64,000 bases of DNA from Lucinisca nassula (GCA_963580285.1 OY757010.1:149530675-149594674), one strand, 5' to 3'; shown: positions 21,560 to 31,035, numbered from the stretch's first letter. A program made the numbers and translations. Notes: generated from the letters alone by a model not told the origin.

Positions 21560-21715
21560 CTCAATTAACAAGTACCCGCAACCTATGTCTTGGAGCAGAA
21601 ATAAGAAAAAAATAACGTATACCAATGTAAACCCCAGTATTCTCTATATAAAGTGGGGTTTGTTGGCAGCTGTTCATTACACGCACTTGTTTACATGATA
21701 AGAAAGGAATACTGA
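21560..21715. repeat. ACACGCC-family foldback, half copy
   Basis: Right half only: ACAAGTACCCGCAACCTATG, GAGCAGAAATAAGAAAAA, TGTAAACCCCAG, AAGTGGGGTTTG and TGTTCATTACACGCACTTG. Confidence 0.65.
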
Positions 21716-22264
21716 GAACATAGTTTTCAACATTTACTCTTTGCTCGTCTGTAAACTAAACCCCTTTCAAACAAGGAGTCTAGTCATAAAAGATAGAGTG
21801 GACCTTTTCTGGTAATGAAGACAAAGCATATCTTCAAAGAGTTGCTGCCTCAAAGAGGTCAGTTGTTTCGGGACCAGCGTGCTTTGGCGTATCAAGGTGG
21901 ACCAACTGGTTTTGGTGGTCCCGATGATTTCAGTTTTCGATTTGACTGAATTTAAAATTAAATTAGTCCATATAGTTAGTATCTGTTATCATGGCTTATT
22001 TTGTTGGATCAAAAATTAACTATTGTTGATGATGCCAATTCTGGGACAGAAGAATTTAAAATACAGAGGATCTTGCATGAGTGTTCATGTATTATTGAAT
22101 TTATTGAACCAGTTGAGGAAAAGGGATGAAATGCTCGGTAGTGGATTGCCGAATTTAAAACATGGCGTTATTACATACTCAGACACGACGTCATGTGATG
22201 AATTTGAAGCATGTATTTTGTTCTTAAATTATCAAACATAATAAGCCTTTGCATTAGAGAAGAT
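21716..22264. other. No recognised feature
   Basis: AT-rich sequence upstream of PLE copy 2. Short frames have no recognised domain. Confidence 0.4.
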
Positions 22265-24235
22265 TTATTTAAAAAAAAAAAAGCCAATCCTTATTTTCTC
22301 TGAAAAACAAAACAAAAATGCTTTGGAAATCCCGTCTGCTAGTGGTGTTTAGTACTTGAATGGTAAGCACGGTTTATTGCAAATTCTAGCTCTTGCACTA
22401 CCACTGAACTTTCTAAATTATTAACTTCCTGTCTTACTGCTATTAAAACGCATGTGATTAAATATTGTGATAAAGTCTTTGAAAGATCAGGAAGAAATCT
22501 GTTTTGGTCTATCAAAAATTCGAATGAGGTTTTAAATAAATTGAAATCCAGACATTTTCGTGCTTCAAGTCTGTCTACTTACGATTTTTCCACTCTTTAC
22601 ACTACACTTCCTCATAATCTTATAAAAGAAAAGCTTAATGATTTGATTGAATGGGCTTTTCACAGAGAAGATTCTCTCTATCTTGCATGTAATGTCAGAA
22701 ATGCATTTTTTACTTCTAAAGAGCATAAGAATTATACACTTTGGTCATGTCAGAAAGTGTGTGATGCCCTCACCTTTCTACTTGACAATATTTATATTAG
22801 ATTCGGTACTAAGTTATTTAGACAAATTGTGGATATTCCGATGGGTACGAATTGCGCACCTCTTGTGGCTGATCTGTTCTTGTATTGTTATGAAAGAGAC
22901 TTCATGTTGTCGCTTTCCATTGATAACCAGTCTGAAATTATTGAAGCTTTTAGCTCCACTTCTAGATATTTAGATGATTTATTAAATATTGATAATACCT
23001 ATTTCGATGGTTTGACCAGTCAGATTTACCCCCCAGAACTTCAGTTAAACAAAGCAAATTCTTCTGATACCGAGGCCCCGTTTTTGGATTTACATCTATC
23101 TATTGTAGATGGGTTTGTTTCGTGCAAAATTTATGATAAACGCGATGACTTTGATTTTGAGATTGTAAATTTTCCTTTTTTGGATGGTGATGTTCCTCGT
23201 GCGCCATCCTATGGCGTTTATATTTCGCAGTTAATTCGATTTGCTAGAGTGTGTAGTCATGTAACTAACTTCAACACTCGAAATAAATTATTAACCGCTA
23301 AACTCCTTAATCAGGGTTATCGGTACCATAAACTATGCAAAGCCTTTTCAAAATTTTATAGACGCCATTCTGATTTAATTTCAAAATTCAATATTGGACT
23401 TAAATCTCTTCTGCAACAAGGTCTATCGGAACCCGAATTTTTGGTGACTTAGTATATAAATTCAGAAAAATATATAACCGCAATGACTTCAGCACCCAAT
23501 TTCGTAAAATCATTCTTCGATATAAAAAGATTGGGTACAACGTGAATGTTATACGACAGACTGCATGCATGGTAGTTAACCCAATCACGGTTGGCAACTT
23601 TGCTTCCCTCTTTAATTGCACGCCGGTGGGTCAGGCCTCAGATTTTATGACGGCTCCAACGTAAAGGCTTGTTGAGAATTAGAGAGATCTAATTCTTGGA
23701 AATGTTGGTTGGTGCCCGATGCTCTGTCTCTGGTTGGGCCCATCGGAGTCTAACTGTTGGTTTTCTTTTGCTCCAGCATTTCAGTGGTTTCTTGCTGTCG
23801 AGTCCTCACCGTTGTCTCACTTCTGTGGTTCTTTGATTTTTTGTGTTAACGGAGATGTTGCACTGATGAGTTAGGCCTTCATGCGGACTGAACAAATTAT
23901 TTGTCTAAATCGCGACGGAAGTAAGGGCGAGGATTGTGGCCACGTAAAATCGATTTAAGCTCCCCAGTGGAAATCTTTCCACTGACCGTTCCAAGGCGGT
24001 TCTTCTGTGGCGATTTGTCTATGTTGTTGTTTGTTACTTACTGTGTGTATCACTTGTGTCTTTTTATTTTGGATGGCCATATGGCCATTTTGTGGGAAAG
24101 TAACTGTCCTTATGGCCTTCCTTTGTTTAGGTTTCCATTATGGTCTGGTCGCTTAATGTTTGTGTTTCTTTCCCTTTGGTGTCTTTGATGGGTGGAGTAA
24201 GTTAATTGTATCGATTCCTGATCTTTGTTTTACTT
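22265..24235 (+). mobile_element. Penelope-like element copy 2
   Basis: 5'-truncated PLE. Coding similarity begins at ~22,270 (KKANPYFL, then NPVC), with frame changes near 22,300 and 22,380. The main RT frame runs 22,454-23,452; after a 1-base loss near 23,440 the coding sense continues in another frame to a stop at 23,662-23,664. A ~570 bp 3' untranslated tail follows, shared with copy 1 and with at least three tail-only fragments. The sequence style suggests the Hydra/Naiad-type PLE group common in invertebrates. That is my inference. Confidence 0.8.
22454..23452 (+). pseudogene. PLE reverse transcriptase (frameshifted at both ends)
   Basis: A 332-codon frame, extendable upstream in frame to ~22,367. 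It would copy element RNA into DNA at a nick. RT motifs in order: DFSTLYTTLPHNLIKEKL (~residue 44, motif A with its Asp), IPMGTNCAPLVADLFLYCYE (~130, motif B), SRYLDDLLNI (~172, catalytic DD), and FLDLHLSI plus SCKIYDKRDDFDFEI (~210-235, motifs D/E). A thumb-like C-terminal region (FNTRNKLLTAKLLNQGYRYH) follows. Both catalytic Asp of YLDD are intact. A deletion of one base (GAATTTTTGGTGAC versus GAATTTTATGGTG in copy 1) ends the frame early, and no GIY-YIG endonuclease is visible. So it is probably inactive though not old. Confidence 0.85.
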
Positions 24236-24572
24236 CTACTTTTTATTAAACATCAGATAATGTCAAAATAAGTGGATCATTTAAACAGTGTCGGATCAGT
24301 AGATGTTGAGGTAAGTTCCAGATATTTGATCCTTAGAAAAGCGGAAACCCCTGGCTGCCTTTTCTGTTGGTATATCGGTTCAATCGTCATAATGATTAAA
24401 AGTACTTTTTGTCATTAATGTCAACTTTTTTTATCTTTTCAGATGAAAAGGCCAAAGATTTCTTGGGGAGAAAATTAAAGAACTGGGAATATCCATTAGC
24501 AAAACAACTCGAGCTTCCGTAAGCCAGCTTACAGCGTACATACTTGACAACACTCTAACATTCTGTAATTCT
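24236..24572. other. Spacer; possible splice signals
   Basis: Contains GTTGAG|GTAAGT (~24,310) and a pyrimidine tract ending TTTTCAG (~24,441). These could be a donor/acceptor pair, but the adjoining frames are short and match nothing I recognise. Confidence 0.25.
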
Positions 24573-24895
24573 TGCACTTTACCCGTTGATCATTGTAGAC
24601 CAATTTGTGAGTGGACAAAGTCTCTACAAATTTCAAGACGTGTTGAGAAATATGTGACACGGAAATATGTGAAATTACCCGTTGATCATTGTAGACCAAT
24701 TTGTGAGTGGACAAAGCCTCTACAAATTTCAAGAAGTGTTGAGAAATATGTGACACGGAAATATTCGAAATTACCCGTTGATAATTGTAGACCAATTTGT
24801 GAGTGGACAAAGCCTCTACAAATTTCAAGAAGTGTTGAGAAATATGTGACACGGAAATATGTGAAATTACCCGTTGATCAATGTCCAATGTGGTT
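24573..24895. repeat. 96 bp tandem repeat, ~3.3 copies
   Basis: Units start with ACCCGTTGATCATTGTAGAC at 24,581, 24,677, 24,773 and 24,869, exactly 96 bp apart and nearly identical. Because 96 is divisible by three, both strands stay open as 32-residue repeats (86 and 145 codons). That alone explains the long frames; a coding role is unsupported. Confidence 0.9.
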
Positions 24896-25349
24896 AAAAA
24901 TGCTAAAAATATGAATAGTTTTTTGTTTGTTTTTTTTTTGCAAAAGAAAAGTATTGGCCTGTTCACTAAATTAAATGATGAAAATTTAAATGTTTACTAA
25001 CGACAGCGTTGGTTTGGAACAACTGGCTCCAGGCTTGATTACTGCCACAGCAATGGTACTTTTAATGTTGGTGTATTTACCAAAAAAGGCATACATGTTG
25101 TCACGACAACACCACAAACATGTCGTTAACCTTTGTTGGAATAAAAGTGTATTTTGCATGCCATTCGTTGGTCATATATGACGATATACTCCTATGCTGT
25201 CAAAACCAGATGTAGGACATATACTATATCAGTTGATAAAAGATTTAATACACACAGTCTTTGGTGCGGACCAAGCATTACAGATTGGAGTTTGAGAGGG
25301 AATAAAGAAGACCAGTCAGCGGACAGATAGGTGAATTTTCATATAACAC
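24896..25349. other. No recognised feature
   Basis: T homopolymer near 24,930; otherwise unremarkable AT-rich sequence. Confidence 0.4.
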
Positions 25350-25354
25350 CATAT

Positions 25355-25589
25355 GAGCCCCGCCAAGCGAATTTGGGTCTTCGAGCATTCCGTCATGACA
25401 AATTTCAACTGTGCATGCCCAGCCATTCAGAGGGTTCAGGGACATGGCTTTCTGTCTGAAGGTTCCTCTTGATTCACTGCTTGTATGAGCGAGCAGCGAA
25501 GGTTCTGGCGAGACTGCGCGGATGCGCAGGCTCGCCTGAACCTTCGCTGCTCGCATAGGCGATAAGTACCAAAATCGCTTGACGGGGCC
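25355..25589 (-). repeat. 235 bp MITE, family I
   Basis: One of four copies, all exactly 235 bp. Termini GGCCCCGTCAAGCGA and TCGCTTGGCGGGGCTC form an imperfect inverted repeat. An inner hairpin pairs AGCGAAGGTTCAGGCGAG with CTCGCCAGAACCTTCGCT. Target duplication CATAT on both sides. One strand is open throughout. Confidence 0.85.
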
Positions 25590-25594
25590 CATAT

Positions 25595-26001
25595 CATCTT
25601 CCTAATGTTTTAGCAGGTTCATAGTAAAATCCAAGTAAGTTAATCAACTGTGATAAAGATAATACAATAAAGTGACCATCTTCACAGCATACGCATTTTG
25701 TTTGGATACTACGTTTTAGGATTCATCACTAAATCATGTTTTATACCAACGTGTGTTATACTAATCAGTGTTATAGAAAGGTGATCAGACGAACGCCGTT
25801 TTTTGATAGAATAGTTGAATATGGGCGGATTTACCATTTTCACTGAGACAAATCCTCGTCTCCTGTACTCACAATGGACATCGTTTATTACAGACCTTTC
25901 GCAGTATGTGTAAAATAGGTTGGAAAGTTAACGTTAACTGATACACTTCAACTCACTTATTACACGACTTATCTGTGTGTGTGTGTTTTTTTTAAATTAT
26001 C
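25595..26001. other. Upstream region of the GPCR
   Basis: About 400 bp separates the MITE from the GPCR start codon. A (TG)n and T-rich stretch (25,974-25,992) immediately precedes the ATG. I do not see a convincing TATA box or a splice acceptor that would decide the transcript's 5' end. Confidence 0.4.
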
Positions 26002-27690
26002 ATGAAGACTTTCAATTACCACTACAATTATGATATAAATGGTTCCGTGTGTGATAGATTTGTTGAATCTAGACCTCCGAATAGTTCTTGGAAAAGAGGT
26101 ATATTACCGGTGTATTTTCATATGGACGGATTATATCCCGTAAAATGCGCTGAACCCGTGTATGGGTTTATCGTTCCCTCCTTGGCTTTTCTTGTGATTA
26201 TAGTGAATGCGCTCATACTTGTAATTTTCTCAAAACCACACATACGATCCCACACGACGTTAATTTTAACTCTAATTGGAGTGGCAGATTCTTTGAATAT
26301 ATCACTTCCGTCCATCGTCTACGTCTATACTTATACGCTAGGAAACCATCGTGATTATGTCCCCTTCCATTTCTGTTTGCCGGTATATTTACTTATTCAT
26401 CTATTGCCAGAGATGTTTAATCTTGTTTCTGTTTGGTCCACCATTTTATTAGCATGTATACGATTGCGATGCTTAAAGTCGCCCTTCAAAGCCAAAGACC
26501 TCCATACTAACAGACGCATTGCAATTTTAATTACAGCTGTGTTTGTGGTTGCAATGGGGGTGCAACTGCCCTCTATTGGATTATTTGACTTCATCCCTGC
26601 CAATGTCACGTCCATATTAACAAACCAGACAATGCAGACGTGTATTGTGACAACATCCAAGAATCTGAATAAAGCTTGTGTTTTACGACAGATCCATATT
26701 TGGGTGGAACTTTTCGCCAACTCTTTCATTCCGTGTTTTGCTTTAATTGCAATAGACATTGCTATATTATACACCCTACGGAAAGCTGAACGCAGAAGAG
26801 GCTCTCTACACATATTTGGATCTTCATATAAATTAAGACAAAAGAAAACAGCCAGTGAGAGAAACAGCTGTGCACAATCTGTTATAGAGGAACCCACATT
26901 AAGCTTATCCAAAGAACTTCGTAATTATAAAATGCAGTCCTGCGACCCGGTGCCTACCAATATAAACGATGCTGAATTTCGGATATTAAACAAAGGGTTA
27001 ACTAACGGCGAAACACAAAACTTCCAGAGCAGAAAAAGAAACACTAATGATATAAAAATGAGCACTACGTCTGTTGTAAACGCACTCATCGACAGCAATA
27101 ATTTCTCTGATCTCCAGAATAATTATCGAAGGCGAACGTACAGCGACTCGACATTTTCTCAGAAATGTCAAAAACGGGTAGCTAGTGTTCTTAGCATTCC
27201 TGGTACCATGTCAAAACAGTTTCGTAGTTCGTTATTTCATCATGATTCTACACTAACTATTTTCAAGAACTCTAACGCTCGAAAAACTGAATCTTTTAGA
27301 CGCTTAGCCAAAGAGAGCCGGAGAACATCCTGGATGATATTTGCCGTTGTTGCTCTAATATCGTCTCATGAACTTCTGTATGGGATTCTCTTTGCTCATC
27401 AAATGATACACAACGTAGGACCGATTCCTTTAAATTTCTTTGGCTGTGGCACCGTCTATCTTTCTTTGTGGCAATATGTAACTTATCCAATGATTTTCTT
27501 GATTTATTGTTTTATGAGTGCTGCATTCAGACAAGAATTGCGAAGAACTCTGAGGTGCTCTAAGCTAAAACCAGATGGTAAACGAACACGACCAAGGAAC
27601 AGTATTTTCATCAGTCCATGTGCTGTAAGAAAAAGTATCAGCCACGAGCTAGAGGATAAAGAATGCAGTAAAAACCTTATCGCAGAATAG
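26002..27690 (+). CDS. Rhodopsin-family GPCR, sex peptide/myosuppressin receptor-like
   Basis: Intronless 562-codon gene for a seven-helix plasma-membrane receptor, probably for a neuropeptide. N-glycosylation sites NGS (13) and NSS (27) lie in the N-terminus. TM1 ~53-77 has N69 (N1.50); TM2 ~86-108 has D96 (LIGVADSL, D2.50). C125 and C214 could form the TM3-ECL2 disulfide; NVT (201) and NQT (208) lie in ECL2. TM3 ends in ACIRLRC, not DRY. TM4 ~172-192, TM5 ~232-258, TM6 ~441-465 (no CWxP), TM7 ~484-506 with TYPMIFLIYCFMSAAFR. This resembles the YPxxFxIYCxMS..FR of sex peptide/myosuppressin (DMSR-like) receptors. ICL3 is very long (~260-440), rich in Ser, Arg and Asn. The C-tail ends at residue 562. 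The chosen start gives the only complete N-terminus. The 3' end is duplicated downstream and a MITE sits 33 bp after the stop. The ligand is unknown. Confidence 0.88.
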   Translation: MKTFNYHYNYDINGSVCDRFVESRPPNSSWKRGILPVYFHMDGLYPVKCAEPVYGFIVPSLAFLVIIVNALILVIFSKPHIRSHTTLILTLIGVADSLNISLPSIVYVYTYTLGNHRDYVPFHFCLPVYLLIHLLPEMFNLVSVWSTILLACIRLRCLKSPFKAKDLHTNRRIAILITAVFVVAMGVQLPSIGLFDFIPANVTSILTNQTMQTCIVTTSKNLNKACVLRQIHIWVELFANSFIPCFALIAIDIAILYTLRKAERRRGSLHIFGSSYKLRQKKTASERNSCAQSVIEEPTLSLSKELRNYKMQSCDPVPTNINDAEFRILNKGLTNGETQNFQSRKRNTNDIKMSTTSVVNALIDSNNFSDLQNNYRRRTYSDSTFSQKCQKRVASVLSIPGTMSKQFRSSLFHHDSTLTIFKNSNARKTESFRRLAKESRRTSWMIFAVVALISSHELLYGILFAHQMIHNVGPIPLNFFGCGTVYLSLWQYVTYPMIFLIYCFMSAAFRQELRRTLRCSKLKPDGKRTRPRNSIFISPCAVRKSISHELEDKECSKNLIAE

Positions 27691-27723
27691 ATTTTGTTTT
27701 GTTTGAATTAGGGGATAACTGTA

Positions 27724-27981
27724 TTGGTCGCAGATAAAATTGACTAGGCGGAGCCATTCGGGCGTTGTCAATATATGTCAAATTCTCGGAGTCCACCAGA
27801 TAATTCGGTATATATAGAGTGTCTTCAAGAGGACCAAATGGACATATACGCCAAAGGTTTGTCTGTGGTACAGTTGAATTCACACAATCGGGTGACTTAG
27901 TTTAACTTTTTGTTAACAGATCATTCCAAAGGCGGGTACAAACGATAGCTCCGCCTAGTCAGTCTTATCTGCGACTACTAA
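27724..27981. repeat. MITE with GTCGCAGATAAGA termini
   Basis: Inverted ends GGTCGCAGATAAAATTGACT and AGTCTTATCTGCGACTAC, with GGCGGAGC just inside both. Flanked by AACTGTA at 27,717-27,723 and 27,982-27,988. Related array units nearby (e.g. 28,560: AACTGTATTCAAAATTG) show the unoccupied site. A second copy at 48,898-49,136 is flanked by TA. Confidence 0.8.
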
Positions 27982-28261
27982 AACTGTATTCAAATTGTCA
28001 TTTGGGGGGGGGGGGGGGGTAAATCGGAGGTTTTACGGTCGGAAATTTCGTTTTACGGCGACGCGTCAGCGGAGCCTTAAAAAGTAATTTGCGACCGATA
28101 AAACCGACGATTTTCCTCCCCAAATGACAATTTTCAATACAGTTATCCCCATTCTAATGTACTTTTTCGGCTGTTAAGCTAAAAATTGTACTATTTTGCA
28201 CAAGTCGGCAAGCACGGTGAGCTACGTAAAATCAAATGTCAGCCAATGAAAAGCGACGTTA

Positions 28262-28400
28262 CCGGAGGGTAAACGAACACGACCAAGGAACAGTATTTTC
28301 ATCAGTCCATGTGCTGTAAGAAAAAGAATCAGCCACCAGCTCGAAGGTAAAGAATGTAGTAAAAACCTTATCGCAGAAAAGATTTTTTTTGTTTGAATTA
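28262..28400 (+). pseudogene. GPCR 3'-end copy 1 (long)
   Basis: Duplicates the GPCR from GGTAAACGAACACGACC (27,577) through the stop region and 3' flank. The stop codon is changed from TAG to AAG and a few codons differ. There is no start or transmembrane sequence, so it is not a gene. Confidence 0.85.
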
Positions 28401-28495
28401 GTGGATAATTATATTCAAAATTGTCATCTGGGGAGGTAAATCGGAGGATTTACGGCCGGAAATTTCGTTTCACGTAATTTGCGACCGTAAAACCG

Positions 28496-28560
28496 ACGAT
28501 AAAGAATGTAGTAAAAACCTTATCGCAGAATAGATTTTGTTTTGTTTGAATTAGAGGTTA
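28496..28560 (+). pseudogene. GPCR 3'-end copy 2 (short)
   Basis: Starts at GATAAAGAATG, equal to GPCR position 27,655, and runs past the TAG into TTTTGTTTTGTTTGAATTAG. It is directly joined to ACCGTAAAACCGAC of the foldback module. Confidence 0.85.
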
Positions 28561-28667
28561 ACTGTATTCAAAATTGTCATTTGGGGAGGTAAATAGGAGG
28601 TTTTACGGTCGGAAATTTTGTTTTACGGCGTTGCCGTAAAACGTAATTTTCGACCGCAAAACCGACG

Positions 28668-28735
28668 TTAAAGAAAGTAGCAAAAACCTTATCGCAGAAT
28701 AGATTTTGTTTTGTTTGAAGTAAGGGATAACTGAT
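28668..28735 (+). pseudogene. GPCR 3'-end copy 3 (short)
   Basis: Same breakpoint as copy 2, with GTTAAAGAAAGTAGCAAAAA in place of the parental GATAAAGAATGCAGTAAAAA. TAG retained. Confidence 0.85.
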
Positions 28736-28998
28736 TCAAAATTGTCATTTGGGGAGGTGAATCGGAGGTTTTTGCGGTCGGAAATTTCCATCTACGGCGA
28801 CGCGTTAGCGTGGCCGTTAAACGTAATTTGTGACCGTAAAACCGACGATTTACCTCCCCAAATGACAATTTTCAATACAGTTATCCCCATTCTAATGTAC
28901 TTATTCGGCTGTTAAGCTAAAAATTGTACAATTTTGCACCAGGTGGCAAGCACGGTGAGCTGCGTCAAACCAAATGCCAGCCAATGAAAAGCGACGTT

Positions 28999-29140
28999 AC
29001 CGGAGGGTAAACGAACGCGACCAAGATCCAGTAGTTTCATCAGTCCATGTGTTGTAAGAAAAAGTATTAGCCACGAGCTAGAAGATAAAGAATGTAGTAA
29101 ATACCTTATCGCAGAATAGATTTGGTTTGTTTGAATTAGG
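28999..29140 (+). pseudogene. GPCR 3'-end copy 4 (long)
   Basis: Same upstream breakpoint (CCGGAGG|GTAAACGAAC) as copy 1, stop codon retained, with several substitutions such as ATCCAGTAGTTTC for AACAGTATTTTC. Confidence 0.85.
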
Positions 29141-29260
29141 GGATTACTGCATTCAAAATTGTTATTTGGGGAGACAAATCGGAGGTTTTACGGTCGGAAA
29201 TTTCGTTTTACGGCGACGCGTCAGTGGTGCCGTAAAACGTAAGTTGCGACCGTAAAACCG

Positions 29261-29325
29261 ACGATAAAGAAGGTAATAAAAACTTTATCGTAGAATAGAT
29301 TTTGTTTTGTTTGAATTGAGGTTTA
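29261..29325 (+). pseudogene. GPCR 3'-end copy 5 (short)
   Basis: Short type, GATAAAGAAGGTAATAAAAA..., TAG retained; then the sequence runs into a family-D-like TTGAGGTTTAACGTCCC. Confidence 0.8.
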
Positions 29326-29424
29326 ACGTCCCAGTTAATATTATTTAGGTCATTTTTAGGCGTTTCCAATTTCGTGGAAGTTTTACCCGACATCGAGAGA
29401 AAATGGCATATAAATATGGGGTGC

Positions 29425-29925
29425 CGTTTTACTATTTAATACGTATTTATAGATATCCATAATTATTTATGGATATCCATAATTCGAATTATGGATATCC
29501 ATTATTCAAATTATGGATATCCATTATTTTTTATGGATATCCATTATTATTTATGGATATCCATAAATATTTATGGATATCCACAATTCGAATTATGGAT
29601 ATCAATAATTCGAATTATGGATATCCATAAATCGAACTGAATTAATGATATCCATTAATCGAATATTGGATATCCATTATTCGATTTATGGATATCCATA
29701 AATCGAATTATGGATATCCATTATTCGGCTGATTTATGGATATCCATAAATCAAATAATGGATATCCATAAATCGATTTATGGATATCATTAATTTAGAT
29801 CGAAATATGGATATCCATAAATCGAATTATGGATATCCTTAAATCGAATTATGGATATCCATTATTCGGCTGATTTATGGATATCCATAAATCGAATTAT
29901 GGATATCAATATTTCTCCTCTGCAA
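29425..29925. repeat. ATGGATATCCAT minisatellite, block 1
   Basis: About twenty copies of the self-complementary 12-mer ATGGATATCCAT (or one-base variants, all with GATATC) separated by 8-14 bp AT-rich spacers such as AAATCGAATT. Spacers are themselves partly palindromic, so the whole block can fold in many ways. Confidence 0.9.
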
Positions 29926-30068
29926 ATAAACCTAATGAATAATGACTGCTCCCTTTGCAAAAAACAACAAACTCAGATTTCCGATTTAGGTGTGTAATAA
30001 AAGCCGGGATGGAGATGGAGGTATTGTAGGATAGGCTTAGTGGTGGCCTATAGTGTGGGAGAGATATG

Positions 30069-30616
30069 ATTTGTTTGATTTGAGATTTAACGTCCCCTTC
30101 AATACTATTTAAGTCATTTTGGAGACGTTGCTTCCAATTATGTTGGGCCTTCATTGAAATTAAATGACATCTCAATCCCGCCGGCCTCGGTAGCTCAGTC
30201 GGATGCGCGTCTGACTGGTGGTCAGGAGGACGCGGGTTCGATGCCTGCCGGGGTTGGCAACATTCTTTCATGGCGATTGATCATGAAATCTCTTCTACGG
30301 TCATTCTCTCCCATCCGCTGATTCAAGAAGGGCAGTTGTCAGTTTCTGACGAAAGAATGTGCACTGTACTGCTTACGCATAAGCCTTCCCAGGAAAAGTG
30401 TGGATAGGTAAACTGACCGGCTCAAAATGACTTAAATTAGTGTCGACTGGACCGTTAAACTCAAATACAAACAAACAAACAAGGCTCAGTCCCTGTCGCC
30501 CATTGACTCGCACGACTTTGTTTGGACAGGCTTAGGCCTTCAAAACGGTTTACAAATACTCTCAGATCATGCAGCCAAATCTATTTGTCCAAGCCCCAAT
30601 GGGCGGGGGCCAGATG
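30069..30616 (+). repeat. Family-D repeat interrupted by a SINE
   Basis: Left part 30,069-30,180, right part 30,487-30,616 (ends CCCCAATGGGCGGGGGCC). The two halves join at the normal D sequence GACATCTCA|..CCTGTCGCCCA. Confidence 0.8.
30183..30481 (+). repeat. tRNA-derived SINE, family C (full length)
   Basis: Best copy of the family. The head can fold as a tRNA: A box TAGCTCAGTCGG, anticodon arm TCTGA-CTGGTGG-TCAGG (GGT at the anticodon position, Thr-like), B box GGGTTCGATGCC. The body has ATTCAAGAAGGGCAGTTG and GAAAGAATGTGCACTG, a CORE-like GACTGGACCGTTAAAC, and a (CAAA)n tail. Inserted in a family-D repeat with CTCA(A/G)TCC at both edges. Confidence 0.88.
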
Positions 30617-30756
30617 TGGTACTCCATACATCTCAAGTAGAGTATCATATGGATATATGTTAATACTATATATAACGACTATGTGCATTTTTCTCCAGAA
30701 AGCATGCACCGATTGCCTGTTTGGATCATTATAATCTTACGAACGACGTTCAGTGT

Positions 30757-31035
30757 CCTTCAGTGTCAGGTGCGCAGTCCTCATAGAGGTGATTCCAGAG
30801 GGACCGGATGCGTTGGCCGGAATTTCAAGATCTTACGGCTGGTTCCGATAATTAACTGCACACATGGCGATCGTTCAGCTGTGCCGTCCGTTGCTTTGGA
30901 CGCCTTACGGGCTGAAAAGGCTGCACGACAGATAGGTCCCTTTGATTGGCCATCATCTTCCAGCGATGGTGAAGACCTAGAAGATTTTGAAGATTTTTAC
31001 AATAAACAATTACGTGTCTTAGGGATGACCCCCGC
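30757..31035 (+). other. Possible coding fragment, acidic C-terminus
   Basis: Part of a 124-codon frame (30,683-31,057) between two family-D repeats. The middle has a protein-like composition: LDALRAEKAARQIGPFDWPS, then SSSDGEDLEDFEDFYN. Its last ~10 codons are repeat-derived (family D), so the frame as it stands is not a natural protein end. I recognise no family. It could be a captured exon or an old retroelement piece. Confidence 0.3.

Larger units (their letters stand above)
27989..29330 (+). repeat. Array of GPCR 3'-end copies and a foldback unit
   Basis: Alternates two modules. One is a foldback-like unit (CAAAATTGTCATTTGGGGAG, GGTTTTACGGTCGGAAATTT, ACGTAATTTGCGACCGTAAA; its complement CTCCCCAAATGACAATTTTC closes some copies). 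The other is the 3' end of the upstream GPCR. A longer spacer module (TGTACTTATTCGGCTGTTAA ... AAGCGACGTTACCGGAGG) precedes the two long GPCR-tail copies. Units differ by scattered substitutions. A G run is at ~28,003-28,019. Confidence 0.85.

Noticed and set aside
23865..23905. CTGATGAG in the PLE 3' tail, possible PLE hammerhead
   Set aside because: The stem after it is followed by CTGAAC, not CGAAA, and flanking strands do not pair as stem I; copy 1 has GGATGAA at the same place.
24254..24522. Two-exon gene fragment with GTAAGT donor and TTTTCAG acceptor
   Set aside because: Joined frames give under 40 codons with no recognisable similarity; kept only as a note on the spacer.
24529..24966. 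145-codon minus-strand frame
   Set aside because: Explained by the 96 bp tandem repeat (32 codons per unit), open on both strands.
26397..26912. 171-codon minus-strand frame inside the GPCR
   Set aside because: Antisense shadow of a well-supported receptor gene.
29425..29925. CRISPR-like array
   Set aside because: Palindromic units with short, variable, mutually similar spacers in a eukaryotic repeat context; no cas genes.
30183..30253. Possible tRNA-Thr gene
   Set aside because: The tRNA-like fold is the head of a SINE with body, tail and flanking duplication; no discriminating acceptor-stem pairing was seen.
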